In this document: one piece after another, positions 21,601 to 32,112 of the stretch
Position numbering within the stretch: the stretch's first letter is position 1
Layout: every line of letters starts with the position of its first letter
The notes under the pieces: model-generated
The model's database searches: none
Told to the model about the DNA's origin: nothing
The model's input: only the letters and a program-made list of their open reading frames with translations
Assembly: GCF_032452875.1 (NCBI RefSeq)
Contig: NC_083875.1
Span: 80,188,178 to 80,252,177 of the forward strand
Reading direction: 5' to 3'
Length of the DNA: 64,000 nt
From: Bos javanicus
Lineage: Eukaryota; Chordata; Mammalia; Artiodactyla; Bovidae
Program-made: the position numbers and the translations under genes

Positions 21601-22483
21601 TCCCACAGGTTTTGGGTTGTTGTGTTTTCATTTTCATTCATTTCTATGCAAATTTTGATTTCTTTTTTGATTTCTTCTGTGATTTGTTGGTTATTTGTTG
21701 GTTATTCATGGTTATTCATTTGTTGGTTGTTCATCCTCCATATGTTGGAATTTTTAATAGTTTTTCCCCTGTAGTTGAGATCTAATCTACTGCATTGTGG
21801 TCAGAAAAGATGCTTGGAATGATTTCTATTTTTTTGAATTTACCAAGGCTAGCTTTATGGCCCAGGATGTGATCTATCCTGGAGAAGGTTCCATGTGCGC
21901 TTGAGAAAAAGGTGAAGTTCATTGTTTTGGGATGAAATGTCCTATAGATATCAATTAGGTCTAACTGGTCTATTGTATCGTTTAAAGTTTGTGTTTCCTT
22001 GTTAATTTTCTGTTTAGTTGATCTATCCATAGGTGTGAGTGGGGTATTAAAGTCTCCCACTATTATTGTGTTATTGTTAATTTCTCCTTTCATACTTGTT
22101 AGCATTTGTCTTACATACTGCGGTGCTCCCGTGTTGGGTGCATATATATTTATAATTGTTATATCTTCTTCTTGGATTGATCCTTTGATCATTATGTAGT
22201 GACCTTCTTTGTCTCTTTTCACAGCCTTTGTTTTAAAGTCTATTTTATCTGATATGAGTATTGCTACTCCTGCTTTCTTTTGGTCCCTATTTGCATGGAA
22301 AATCTTTTTCCAGCCCTTCACTTTCAGTCTGTATGTGTCCCCTGTTTTGAGGTGGGTCTCTTGTAGACAACATATGTAGGGGTCTTGTTTTTGTATCCAT
22401 TCAGCCAGTCTTTGTCTTTTGGTTGGGGCATTCAACCCATTTACGTTTAAGGTAATTACTGATAAGTATGATCCCGTTGCCAT
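18645..22483 (-). pseudogene. L1 ORF2 (endonuclease/reverse transcriptase), three lesions
   Basis: L1 ORF2p nicks target DNA and reverse-transcribes L1 RNA. From the ATG at 22,481-22,483 the first 233 residues form the endonuclease, with Asn13/15, Glu42, Asp144-Asn146 (GDFN) and Asp228-His229 (SDH). A one-base deletion in an expected A-run near 21,788 then causes a frameshift and stop. A TAA lies in a local duplication near 21,700. The reverse transcriptase is open from 21,641 to 19,803, with FADD at 20,358-20,369. A TAG at 19,803-19,805, where Trp (TGG) is expected, interrupts it. Reading continues in the same frame through the Cys-rich segment (CWRGCGEKG, HCWWECK) to the natural stop at 18,645. 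Total span is about 1,280 codons, normal for mammalian ORF2. Three changes are visible, so it is a young pseudogene. Confidence 0.94.
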
Positions 22484-22529
22484 TTATTGTTTGGGGTTCG
22501 AATTTATACACCATTTTTGTGTTTCCTGT

Positions 22530-23453
22530 CTAGAGAATATCCTTTAGTATTTGTTGGAGAGCTGGTTTGGTGGTGCAGAATTCTCTCAGCTTTTGCTTGT
22601 CTGAGAAGCTTTTGATTTCTCCTTCATACTTGAATGAAATCCTTGCGGGGTACAATAATCTGGGCTGTAGGTTATTTTCTTTCATCATTTTAAGTATGTC
22701 TTGCCATTCCCTCCTGGCTTGAAGAGTTTCTATTGAAAGATCAGCTGTTATCCTTATGGGAATTCCCTTGTGTGTTATTTGTTGTTTTTCCCTTGCTGCT
22801 TTTAATATTTGTTCTTTGTGTTTGATCTTTGTTAATTTGATTAATATGTGTCTTGGGGTGTTTCGCCTTGGGTTTATCCTGTTTGGGATTCTCTGGGTTT
22901 CTTGGACTTGGGTGATTATTTCCTTCCCCAGTTTAGGGAAGTTTTCAACTATTATCTCAAGTATTTTCTCATGGTCTTTCTTTTTGTCTTCTTCTTCTGG
23001 AACCCCTATGATTCGAATGTTGTAGCATTTAATATTGTCCTGGAGGTCTCTGAGATTGTCCTCATTTCTTTTAATTCGTTTTTCTTTTATTCTCTCTGAT
23101 TCATTTATTTCTACCATTCTATCTTCTAATTCACTAATCCTATCTTCTGCCTCTGTTATTCTACTATTTGTTGCCTCCAGAGTGTTTTTAATTTCAATTA
23201 TTGCATTATTCATTATATATTGACTCTTTTTTATTTCTTCTAGGTCCTTGTTAAACCTTTCTTGCATCTTCTCAATCCTTGTCTCCAAGCTATTTATCTG
23301 TGATTCCATTTTAATTTCAAGATTTTGGATCAATTTCACTATCATTATTCGGAATTCTTTATCAGGTAGATTCCCTATCTCTTCCTCTTTTGTTTGGTTT
23401 GGTGGGCATTTATCCTGTTCCTTTATCTGCTGGCTATTCCTCTGTCTCTTCAT
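22530..23453 (-). CDS. L1 ORF1p RNA-binding chaperone, intact frame (307 aa)
   Basis: ORF1p coats L1 RNA as trimers in cytoplasmic particles and has nucleic-acid chaperone activity. The 307-residue frame is uninterrupted. It has a basic N-terminus, a long coiled coil at about residues 40-135 (heptad-rich, with RISELEDRM near 105-113), an RRM-like domain at about 142-225 (NIRIIGVPE at 145-153; RHILIKL at 201-207), and a C-terminal domain at about 228-307 (YPARISFKYEGE near 268-279). Length is close to the family norm (human about 338). ORF2 starts 46 bases downstream, the usual bicistronic layout. The start at 23,451-23,453 is the first ATG of the domain-bearing frame. Whether it is expressed cannot be told from sequence. 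Confidence 0.9.
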   Translation of the reverse strand: MKRQRNSQQIKEQDKCPPNQTKEEEIGNLPDKEFRIMIVKLIQNLEIKMESQINSLETRIEKMQERFNKDLEEIKKSQYIMNNAIIEIKNTLEATNSRITEAEDRISELEDRMVEINESERIKEKRIKRNEDNLRDLQDNIKCYNIRIIGVPEEEDKKKDHEKILEIIVENFPKLGKEIITQVQETQRIPNRINPRRNTPRHILIKLTKIKHKEQILKAAREKQQITHKGIPIRITADLSIETLQARREWQDILKMMKENNLQPRLLYPARISFKYEGEIKSFSDKQKLREFCTTKPALQQILKDIL

Positions 23454-24687
23454 CTTGTTTAAATTGCTGAGTTTGGGGTGTCCTTTCTGTATTCTGGCAG
23501 TTTGTGGAGTTCTCTTTATTGTGGCTTTTCCTCGCTGTGTGTGGGTTTGTACAGGTGGCTTGTTAAGGTTTCCTGGTTAGGGAAGCTTGTGTCGGTGTTC
23601 TGATGGGTGGAGCTGTATTTCTTCTCTTTGTTCAGTCGCGCTGTGGGGAGGGAGGGAGGGATGCTGCAAATAACACTGGCGTGCGCTCGCAGTGCCTCAG
23701 CCACACTGGGTCTGCCCCCGTTCACGGCGCGCGTGTAGCCTCCCTGCCCACACTGCTCGGGCTCTAGGTTGTTCCGCCGGGAACAATCTGAGGCTGGCCC
23801 TGGGTTGCATGTACCTCCCAGGTCCAAGCCGCTCAGGTTCAGGCACTCGGGTAGTCCTCAGAGGCGCAGACTCAGTTGGGCCTGAGTTTTGTGCTCTTCC
23901 CAGGTCCGAGCAGCTCAAGTGATGAGGTGTTTGGCGAGCGCCAATGCTGCGACTTATCGCCTCCCCGCCACTCGGTTATCTGGGTGTAAAACCGGCGCAC
24001 CTTCTCAGGCAGATGTTAACCGTCCAGTCCCCCAAAAAGTTTTAGTTAGCAAAGAAGCCTGCTTACAGTTTTATAGATAATGTCTCTCTGGGGCTGCAAT
24101 TGCCCCCTTCCGGCTCTGGCTGCCTGTCACCGGAGGGGGAAGGTCTGCAGCCGGCTATCTCTGTTCAATTCTTTGTTCCGTGCGCGGGCCTGGCGGTGTC
24201 TTAGGTTGGGGCTGGCTTTTTGCGTGGTAGATATCCCACAGTCTGGTTTGCTAGCCCAAATTATTTCGCTCAGATAGTGCTCAGGGTATTCAGGCCAGAT
24301 TCTTACTCTAAGCGATGCAGCCCGCACTGCGCCTCCCTGCCCAGCCCCCGCTTGCTAATGGCGCATGCAGGCGTCTGCGCTGCTTCTCCGCTGGGGGAGT
24401 TACCGTAGGACTCGAAATCTTCGAGTTTTAATTGTTTATTTATTTTTTCTTCCTGTTATGTTGCCCTCTGTGCTTCCAAAGCTCGGCACAGATTTGGCAG
24501 TGAGAAGGTTTCCTGGTGTTTGGAAACTTCTCTCTTTTTAAGACTCCCTTCCCGGGACGGAACTCCGTCCCTCCCTCTTTGTCTCTTTTTTTGTCTTTTA
24601 TATTTTTTCCTACCTCCTTTCGAAGAGTTGGATTGCTTTTCTGGGTGCCTGATGTCCTCTGCCGGCATTCAGAAGTTGTTTTGTGTC
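23454..24687 (-). promoter_or_regulatory. L1 5' UTR / internal promoter, CpG-rich
   Basis: The 1.23 kb upstream of ORF1 is GC-rich, with many CpGs between about 23,630 and 24,420, unlike the AT-rich surroundings. In L1 elements this region carries the internal RNA polymerase II promoter. The retained CpGs agree with a fairly recent insertion. Short frames on either strand here have no coding signal. Confidence 0.8.
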
Positions 24688-24700
24688 TGTTCTATGTCTT

Positions 24701-25409
24701 GATCTGAATTGTGGTTACACAGATATATTCATGTATAAAAGCATAAATGACAGTACTTGTTGGACTAAATATGGAAGCACCCACGGGGTCTGCGACTCCT
24801 GCCCTCCATTCCTTGTCATTCAGGTGCAGATCTCAGTCTTGTGATCTGGCTCCTGTATGGATGGATGGTGTTGCATGGACCTGTGGCTCAGAGAGCAGTG
24901 GAAGAAGACCCTGCATACTGACATGGTCTCTGAATCACAACACCCACATTTCCATTGTCCACCATCAACACCTGCTGTCTTAAAACACTCTTCAGGGCCA
25001 GAGACACCACCTGTGACAGTTCATACCCAACACACTCGTATATTACGATATCATTCATATATCACACATCGTATATCATGATGCTTAGGTCATGAGCAAA
25101 GGTGCCTCATGTGACCTAAAAAACCAAATGTAAGATACATTCTTTACCTCAACTGAGAAGCACAGAGCGATCAAGGAGATACAGGGGTGCCACCATTTCT
25201 ATGGTTCCTCTCTCAGGATCCATCCCTTGGGAAGCTAGCATATGGATGGTACCTCTAACTTCTGACTTGATCCTAAAAGTGCCTTTTGTGCCATTGGGAT
25301 CCAGGACCTTCTGTCTGTAACACTCATGAGAGAGACAGTTCTGCTGTCAGGATTATATTCTTGAGAAGAAGATTCCTACCACAGAACAGTTCAACCTCTC
25401 TGGATATCT
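24701..25409. other. No gene seen
   Basis: The first part continues the LINE-3'-like flank found left of 18,313. The rest is apparently unique, with a short AT-rich palindromic patch at about 25,035-25,080. No coding support. Confidence 0.45.
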
Positions 25410-25421
25410 AATCATTAATGT

Positions 25422-25701
25422 GCTGCTGCTACTGCTGCTAAGTCACTTCAGTCGTGTCCGACTCTGTGCGACCCCACAGACGGCAGCCCACCAGGCTCCC
25501 CCCATCCCTGGGATTCTCCAGGCAAGAACACTGGAGTGGGTTGCCATTTCCTTCTCCAATGCATGAAAGTGAAAAGTGAAAGTGAAGTCACTCAGTCGTG
25601 TCCGACTCTTAGTGACCCCATGGACTGCAGCCCACCAGGCTCCTTCATCCATGAGATTTTCCAGGCAAGAGTGCTGGAGTGGGGTACCATTGCCTTCTCC
25701 A
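25422..25701 (-). mobile_element. Bov-A2 SINE (dimer)
   Basis: A full minus-strand dimer with a (CTG)n head. A perfect 12-bp target-site duplication, aatcattaatgt, is at 25,410-25,421 and 25,702-25,713. Confidence 0.96.
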
Positions 25702-25713
25702 AATCATTAATGT

Positions 25714-26321
25714 AGGCTTATGTTAATATTTGGGTGTTTTTGTGTCACAGGCTTTGTGTTATTTAGAGTATTTTAGACTTTTTTTCTGATGTTCATTGCA
25801 GGACATCTGGTGAGTGATGTTGAGCATTAAATGGAATATCGTGTGGAATGGAAAACAGAAAAGGCAATGAATTTTGGCTTACAGTGTGTGGCATTGAAGC
25901 TATCTTAACATTCTGTTCTGACCTGTTTTGGGGTCTTCTGGGGCAGTAGCTGAGGTGCCCACTTCACAGCCCCCAGGGCAGGTGTGGAGAGCAAGGTCCA
26001 GCTTGTCTGGGCAAAGGAGGCACTTATCCAATAGGCTGTGCTGCGTCTGATTTGGCATCAGGTGTGGTTGCTAAGCCCAGCTCCTCCAGAGATGCCAGCC
26101 AGTGTCCCCTTATTCAGCTTTGTGAGGCTCCCTGTTACTATGTGGAGTATTGGCACGTAACCAGCCCCCTAGTAAAATTACTTTTGGGTCCTCATTAGGA
26201 TCTGTCCATTCTTCACTGGTTGTAGTGAGGGTGAGAGGAAGGGTGATAGATGATTGTAGTTGTCGACATCTTTAATCTATTTTGAACATAAAGGGTTGGC
26301 AAGCCCATGTGAATCCTTAAA
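25714..26321. other. No gene seen
   Basis: Apparently unique sequence. No assignable repeat or credible reading frame. Confidence 0.5.
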
Positions 26322-26340
26322 GTGAAAAAAAATTTTTTTT

Positions 26341-26480
26341 ATATTATTATTATTTTTTTTTTACTTTACAATATTGTGTTGGTTTTGCCATACATCAACA
26401 TGCATCTGCCACGGGTGTACATGTGTTCCCCATCCTGAACCCCCCATCCACCTCCCTCCCCACCCCTCTGGGTCATCCAA
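26341..26480 (-). mobile_element. L1 3' UTR fragment, very short insertion
   Basis: It carries the end of the bovine L1 3' UTR (ttggttttgccatacatc, acatgtgttccccatcctg, ctctgggtcatcc) in antisense, preceded by T-runs. AT-rich flanks of the type aaaaattttttt on both sides (about 26,328-26,340 and 26,480-26,491) suggest a target-site duplication around a strongly 5'-truncated copy. Confidence 0.8.
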
Positions 26481-26492
26481 AAATTTTTTTTT

Positions 26493-27107
26493 CTAACTGA
26501 CCAATGGACTCATTGTCTGGACTCCACTATCTTAAAAACCACACAGAACTACATGATTGCTTTACAAATGAGGAATCAGAAGCCTAAAGAGTTTACTTAA
26601 CTTGCCCATGGTCACAGACGGTTGCCAAACTATACTGGCAGTTTCATCCAAACTGTTTACAAGTCCCATTTGAGTTATAGAACCCCACTATTTTCACCCA
26701 CTAGGATTGGTAACACCATGATAATTGCTGCAGGACTCACAGTGGTCTGCTGGAAGGTGGGAGAGACCCCTGGCCCTGGGCTGTCATGACTATCATGTCC
26801 ATGACATGGGAGGCCAAGATGGAAAGGGAGAAATAGGGTAAATCCAGTTTCCCCTCCTTTAAAGCCACAAAACAGTGCAGTTGAAATTTATGATGTGCAA
26901 TCTGAAAGTAGCGTTAGCATCTGGCTGGCAAGACTTTCTTGTGTGAGCACTTGTCGAGTCAGCATCGTTTTACAAGCAGGCCTCAAGGGCCACATTTCCA
27001 GATCAGCCTTTGTATATCTATCTAGTGAATATCCACCCATGAGATACTTGAAAACATTGTTTCATTGATTTTTGACTTGTGAATTCAGCTGCTCCTAATG
27101 TTTCCAA
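26493..27107. other. No gene; possible MIR trace
   Basis: The patch acaaatgaggaatcagaag ... acttgcccatggtcacagac at about 26,560-26,620 resembles an antisense MIR core. The rest is unassigned. Confidence 0.4.
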
Positions 27108-27317
27108 TTGGACTTCCTAGTGGCTCAGTGGTAAAGAATTCACCTGTTATGCAGAAGAGGTGGGTTTGATCCCTGGGTCAGGAAGATCCCCTGGAGGGGG
27201 AAATGGCAACCCACCCCAGTATTCTTCCCTGGGAAATCTCATGGACAAGAGGAGCCTGGTGGGCTACAGTTCATGGGGTTGCAAAAGAGTCGGACACAAC
27301 TTAGCGACTAAAAACAA
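27108..27317 (+). mobile_element. Bov-tA SINE
   Basis: A plus-strand tRNA-like head (ggacttcctagtggctcagt) and BovA body with an aaaaacaac-type tail. Possible short duplication at tttccaa / gttccaa. Confidence 0.92.
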
Positions 27318-27360
27318 CGTTCCAAAGATAATTTCTAGGAAGTGCTTATCTCCTCAGAAG

Positions 27361-27930
27361 GGAAATGTGACTGCAGCCATGAAATTAAAAGACGCTTAGT
27401 CCTTGGAAGGAAAGTTATGACCAACCTAGACAGCATATTCAGAAGCAGAGACATTACTTTGCCAACAAAGGTCCGTCTAGTCAAGGCTATGGTTTTTCCT
27501 GTGGTCATGTATGGATGTGAGAGTTGGACTGTGAAGAAGGCTGAGCGCCGAAGAATTGATGCTTTTGAACTGCGGTGTTGGAGAAGACTCTTGAGAGTCC
27601 CTTGGACTGCAAGGAGATCCAACCAGTCCATTCTGAAGGAGATCAGCCCTGGAATTTCTTTGGAAGGAATGATGCTAAAGCTGAAACTCCAGTACTTTGG
27701 CCACCTCATGCAAAGAGTTAACTCATTGGAAAAGACTCTGATGCTGGGAGGGTTGGGGGCAGGAGGAGAAGGGGACGACAGAGGATGAGATGGCTGGATG
27801 GCATCACTGACTCGATGGACGTGAGTCTGGGTGAATTCCGGGAGTTGGTGATGGACAGGGAGGCCTGGCGTGCTGTGATTCATGGGGTCACAAAGAGTCG
27901 GACACAACTGAGCGACTGAACTGAACTGAT
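27361..27930 (+). mobile_element. BovB LINE 3' fragment
   Basis: A 5'-truncated copy covering the C-terminal coding part and the 3' tail. One frame is open at 27,342-27,788 and encodes the BovB C-terminal region (contains MYGCESWTVKKAERRRIDAF). The tail ends gactgaactgaactg. Confidence 0.92.
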
Positions 27931-27934
27931 AGTG

Positions 27935-28255
27935 AAATACTGTGTGGCTTACGAAAAATAGTTTATTACTCACATTCTGGAGTTGAAAGTCCAAGATCAA
28001 AGTGCCAGCGTGGTTGGGCAGACTTTTCCCTGTGTCCTCACATGGTGGAATGGCTGAGGGAGCTCTGTGGGGTCTCTCATATGGGCACTAATCCCATTCT
28101 TGAGGACTCCACCCTCATGAGCTAAGCACCTCCCATAGGCCCCACCTCCTAATACCATCCATCACATTGGGCGTTAAGTTTCCTTATATAAATGGGGGCG
28201 GGGGGGGGGGCAAAAATATTCAGTCTGTAGCAGGATGTGTTAAAAACTAGGTGGT
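27935..28255. repeat. Ancient interspersed repeat (MaLR-like), plus G-run
   Basis: The words tttattactcacattctgg, ttgaaagtccaagatcaaagtgcc, tgtcctcacatggtgg and tcacattgggcgttaag, in this order, match a common ancient mammalian repeat. An opposite-strand relative is at 60,545-60,800. An 11-base G-run is at 28,200-28,210. The family is not asserted. Confidence 0.5.
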
Positions 28256-28267
28256 AACCTGTGATGG

Positions 28268-28549
28268 TGGAGAAGGCAATGGCACCCCACTCCAGTACTC
28301 CTGCCTGGAAAATCCCATGGATGGAGGAGCCTGGAAGGCTGCAGTCCATGGGGTCACTGAGGGTCGGACACAACCGAACGACTTCACTTTCACTTTTCTT
28401 TCATGCATTGGAGAAGGAAATGGCAACCCACTCCAGTGTTCTTGCCTGGAGAATCCCAGGGACGGGGGAGCCTGGTGGGCTGCCGTCTGTGGGGTCAGAG
28501 TCTGACACGACTGAAGTGACGCAGCAGCAGCAGAAGCAGCAGCAGCAGC
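28268..28549 (+). mobile_element. Bov-A2 SINE (dimer)
   Basis: A complete dimer with a (CAG)n-rich tail at 28,521-28,549. A perfect 12-bp target-site duplication, aacctgtgatgg, is at 28,256-28,267 and 28,550-28,561. Confidence 0.96.
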
Positions 28550-28561
28550 AACCTGTGATGG

Positions 28562-29344
28562 AAAATGTGTTCTACCCAGGAGAACAGGTATCACTGTCAT
28601 AAAGCAAAACAAATGTTATAAATACATCTTGTCCATTTCTAGAGTGCTCCCCATGTCTTCATTTATTCAATAAATGTTTATTAAATCATGTCATAATGTA
28701 GCATCCATTGCTCTACACATTTGGGATATGTCAAAGAACAAAACAGAAAGAAAAAAGGCCAAGATCTCTGCCCTCCTGGAACTTACATTTTAGTGCAGGA
28801 GGACAGCATATGTAACAAATAACACCGTTGTCCTGTGGGAAAGGAGGTGGGGAGGGAAAGGATGGAGCAGGGTGAGGGGGAGCAGGAGCCAGTGTGCACT
28901 GGGTTGGGATATGGGGCCTCAGCGAGGCCTGAGCTCTCTAAACTGTCCAATGTGTGCAGGCCTGGCCCTGTGGTCCTTCCCAAGGCTGATCAGTGAATGA
29001 TCACCTGATCTTGGCCCCCCCTCGCCGTCTCCATTTCTTTCCTTTCCTCTTTATACATTGGCTGTTTGGCATTTCCCCCTGTGCTTTCCCTCTCCCATTT
29101 TCTTTCCTGTGTCTATACCCCATCTTTAGTGTTATTATTATTTTTTCCTGTCATCTATGTCCCTATCTCATTCTTCTCTTTCCTTAGAATTTCTCCTTTC
29201 CCTCTTTTTTCCACCCTCCTTCCAACTTGTCACACTGGAAAGAAGGAAAATACCATCTGAAAGGCACAAGTACATGATTGGAGTGAAAGGGCCAAACAGG
29301 CCACATGACATTGGAAAAACAAAGCCTTATCATCTAACTTGTTT
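28562..29344. other. No gene; ancient repeat trace and pyrimidine-rich patch
   Basis: About 28,640-28,830 (tttattcaataaatgttta ... ctgccctcctggaacttac) resembles an old mammalian LINE/L2-type repeat. 29,030-29,230 is pyrimidine-rich. No coding support. Confidence 0.4.
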
Positions 29345-29356
29345 CACCATAATGTG

Positions 29357-29631
29357 CTGCTGCTGCTGCTAAGTCACTTCAGTCGTGTCTGACTCTGTGC
29401 GACCCCATAGACGGCAGCCCACCAGGCTCCGCCGTCCCTGGGATTCTTCAGGCAAGAACACTGGAGTGGGTTGTCATTTCCTTCTCCAATGCATGAAAGT
29501 GAAAAGTGAGAGTGAAGTCGCACAGTCGTGTCCGACTCTTTGCGACCCCATGGACTGTAGGCTACCAGGCTCCTCCGTCCATGGGATTTTCCTGGCAAGA
29601 GTACTGGAGTGGGGTGCCATTTCCTTCTTCG
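29357..29631 (-). mobile_element. Bov-A2 SINE (dimer)
   Basis: A minus-strand dimer with a (CTG)n head. A perfect 12-bp target-site duplication, caccataatgtg, is at 29,345-29,356 and 29,632-29,643. Confidence 0.96.
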
Positions 29632-29643
29632 CACCATAATGTG

Positions 29644-30740
29644 AAATATAGTCTACTTTTTGAAGTATGACTTTTTTCTTAGAAATGTTACATGATGCAA
29701 AGCAAGAAGACCATGGTGGATTTAGTTCCCAAGAGTATATTCTGCAATAAAACAGGCTTTGAATCCAGACAAGCACATTCAATTTCTCTTTTTACAGAGC
29801 CCAGAATTCTTTTTTCTCCACGCTAGGCGGCAGTAGAGTCAAAGAGAAACATTCAAAGCAGTTTAGGTGAATTTTTCCATAAGGCTGGGATGAAGATGGG
29901 GACCAAGACAAATAGTATGAAGAGAAGGTTAAATTACTACAGAGGTGTGATTGACACTCTGACATGTCACATGCTCATTTTGGAAAAAATATGTTTGGTG
30001 CCATGTCTCTTTACAGAGTAAGTAAAGCATTAGGGACCTGTTAAATCTAACTCCTGATTCATGATGTAACTTTTGGTTGGCAAGGTGAAGATTTTGAGTT
30101 TCCTTTAAAAATAGTTCCTGGGTTTGTTAGTATATATGGGTATTTTCGAGTCTTCTTCCTGCGAGATCAGTTAGGTCTCAGAGGACGTTTAATGTGAACA
30201 TTGGAAACCCTGAGGAAATCAGCTCATCAGTGGTTTTCAAATATTTTAGTAAGAAATTTAAGACTAATGTACTGAAGATTCTCAAAATAGCAATAAAAAT
30301 AATTATACAGAGTGGAGATAATGCAAATTTGTTGAACTGTTAGTAGTTGGTGAACCCAGGTGGAAGGTATATGATGTTCATTGTTATATTGCTCTTGTAA
30401 CTTTTCCAGAGCTTTAAAATTTTTAAAAGTAAAGAATAGAAAATAGAAAAAAACAAAACAAAAACAAACTAGTGTAGGTGGAATGTTCAATAATTGGGAG
30501 ATAGTTAAAACATCTTAAAACATTTGTTCAATAGAATATATGTCTATTATACGATAATATGTGAAAATGCTTATGACTAAATGGTGAATGAAAATGGCAG
30601 GCTATAAAACTTTATATGGAGTAGGATCTCATTATAGTTGCAAGAAACACACATTCCAGGAACTAAAAATAAAAGCTACTTTACCACGATGTTAATCTCT
30701 AGGTGCTTATTACGGTGGAAGAGATTTATTTTCATTGTGT
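29644..30740. other. No gene; one old repeat trace
   Basis: Mostly unassigned AT-rich DNA. About 30,290-30,450 (ggtgaacccaggtggaagg ... cttgtaacttttcc) resembles the end of an old LINE-like repeat also seen near 35,090-35,230. Confidence 0.4.
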
Positions 30741-30904
30741 TTTTATGTATTTACATTTCCCCAACTTTTTATTATGGAATTCTTCAAACATTCGGAAAAT
30801 TTGAAAGACTAATACAATGAACACCCCCACGTATTCGTAGTTTCAACAATTGTTAGCTCTCTCATATTTGCCCTAAGTATATCTATCTGTATGTATCTGT
30901 GTGT

Positions 30905-31105
30905 CACAGTTGGCAAACTAAAGTCAAGGCCAGATCTGGCTCATTACCTGTTTTTGTACAAAGGTTTTTTACATTTTTAAGCAGCAACATTTTAACTAGT
31001 TACACAGTTGCCTCCAAAACATCCTTGATTTTGTCTTTTGATCTACAAAGCCTAAAACTGTTACTATCTGGTCCTTTACAGAAAAATTTTGCCAGCCTTG
31101 GATCT
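30905..31105 (-). mobile_element. hAT (Charlie/MER-type) DNA transposon remnant
   Basis: Read on the minus strand, it contains the order ttggcaaaatttttctgtaaagg, agatagtaacagttttaggc, caaaaacaggtaatgagcc and tagtttgccaactg. This is the hallmark of a common non-autonomous hAT family in mammals. The exact subfamily is not claimed. Confidence 0.6.
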
Positions 31106-31112
31106 ACAGACA

Positions 31113-31137
31113 CATGTATACACACACACACACACAC
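31113..31137 (+). repeat. (CA)n microsatellite
   Basis: About ten CA units directly after the hAT-like remnant. Confidence 0.9.
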
Positions 31138-31250
31138 AAGCAGAGTTTTGCTGAATCATTTGAAAAGCAAGTTGCAGACATTATAACATTTCTCCCTCAG
31201 TTAACTTTATTAATGCATCTCCTAAGAAAAAAACAGTACTTACCTAAATG

Positions 31251-31737
31251 TAATATTGTTATTGTACCAAGAAATGAACAATTACTTTATAATACCATAG
31301 AATACCCAACCATATGCAAATTTGTGTAACTGCATTTGCAAACTTCACAAAATGAAAATGCGTAACATTGTAACACTAAAAAATTTCTTAAAAAAATCAG
31401 ATGTTGTTAAAGTCAACATGAATTTTTAGCATTAATTTTATGCAAGGGATTTAAGCAATTTTATATAAAGGATTTAGGAAAATTGCTCTATGCAGCTATT
31501 CCCCTGGGCATTTCAGGTCAAAATTTAATGTGTTTGCAGGTCAAACAGCTCATATTCTGCAAAGCATTCAGTGTTGGTGGTCATGTTATTGTTTCTACAG
31601 TTGTAGGTAGGAAAAGGTATGATGCTGTGAAATTTTTTTCTTTGCATTTAAAAATATAATCTCTAATAATTTTTGAAACTGGGTGATTGGTGTATAGAAA
31701 TTTGCTATCCTATTCCCTCTTCCATTTTTGTGTATGT
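31251..31737. other. No gene seen
   Basis: AT-rich sequence with no assignable element. Confidence 0.5.
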
Positions 31738-32112
31738 GTAAAGCTTTTGAACTGTGGTGTTGGAGAAGACTCTTGAGAGTCCCTTGGACTGCCAGGAGAT
31801 CCAACCAGTCCATTCTGAAGGAGATTAGTCCTGGGTGTTCTTTGGAAGGAATGATGCTAAAGCTGAAACTCCAGTACTTTGGCCACCTCATGCGAAGAGT
31901 TGACTCATTGGAAAAGACCCTGATGCTGGGAGGGATTAGGGGCAGAAGGAGAAGGGGATGACAGAGGATGAGATGGCTGGATGGCATCACTGACTCGATG
32001 AACACGAGTCTGGGTAAACTCCGGGAGTTGGTGATGGACAGGGAGGCCTGGCGTGCTGCGATTCATGGGGTTGCAAAGAGTCGGACACGACTGAGCAACT
32101 GAACTGAACTGA
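31738..32112 (+). mobile_element. BovB LINE 3' fragment
   Basis: It begins abruptly within the C-terminal coding region (cttttgaactgtggtgttgg) and ends with the gaactgaactg tail. A strongly 5'-truncated insertion of about 375 bp. Confidence 0.92.

Larger units (their letters stand above)
18325..24687 (-). mobile_element. L1 LINE, nearly full length (bovine L1 type)
   Basis: A 6.36-kb element on the minus strand: a CpG-rich 5' UTR at the right, ORF1, ORF2, a 3' UTR with polyadenylation signal, and an A-tail (T-runs 18,325-18,353). The perfect 13-bp target-site duplication tgttctatgtctt lies at 18,314-18,326 (overlapping the start of the T-run) and 24,688-24,700. The presence of 5' UTR and an undecayed duplication indicates a fairly recent, essentially full-length insertion. 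ORF1 is intact and ORF2 is broken, so it cannot move by itself, though its RNA could act in trans. Confidence 0.96.
30745..31250. mobile_element. Ancient LINE-like remnant split by a hAT-like element
   Basis: The flanks 30,745-30,904 (ttattatggaattcttcaaac) and 31,130-31,250 (agcaagttgcagacattataac) belong to the same old repeat type as 5,845-6,860. They are separated by the hAT-like insertion and a CA microsatellite. Confidence 0.4.

Noticed and set aside
23640..24420. CpG-rich region that could be a host gene promoter or CpG island
   Set aside because: It lies inside the L1, directly upstream of its ORF1 and within its target-site duplications, so it is the L1 5' UTR.
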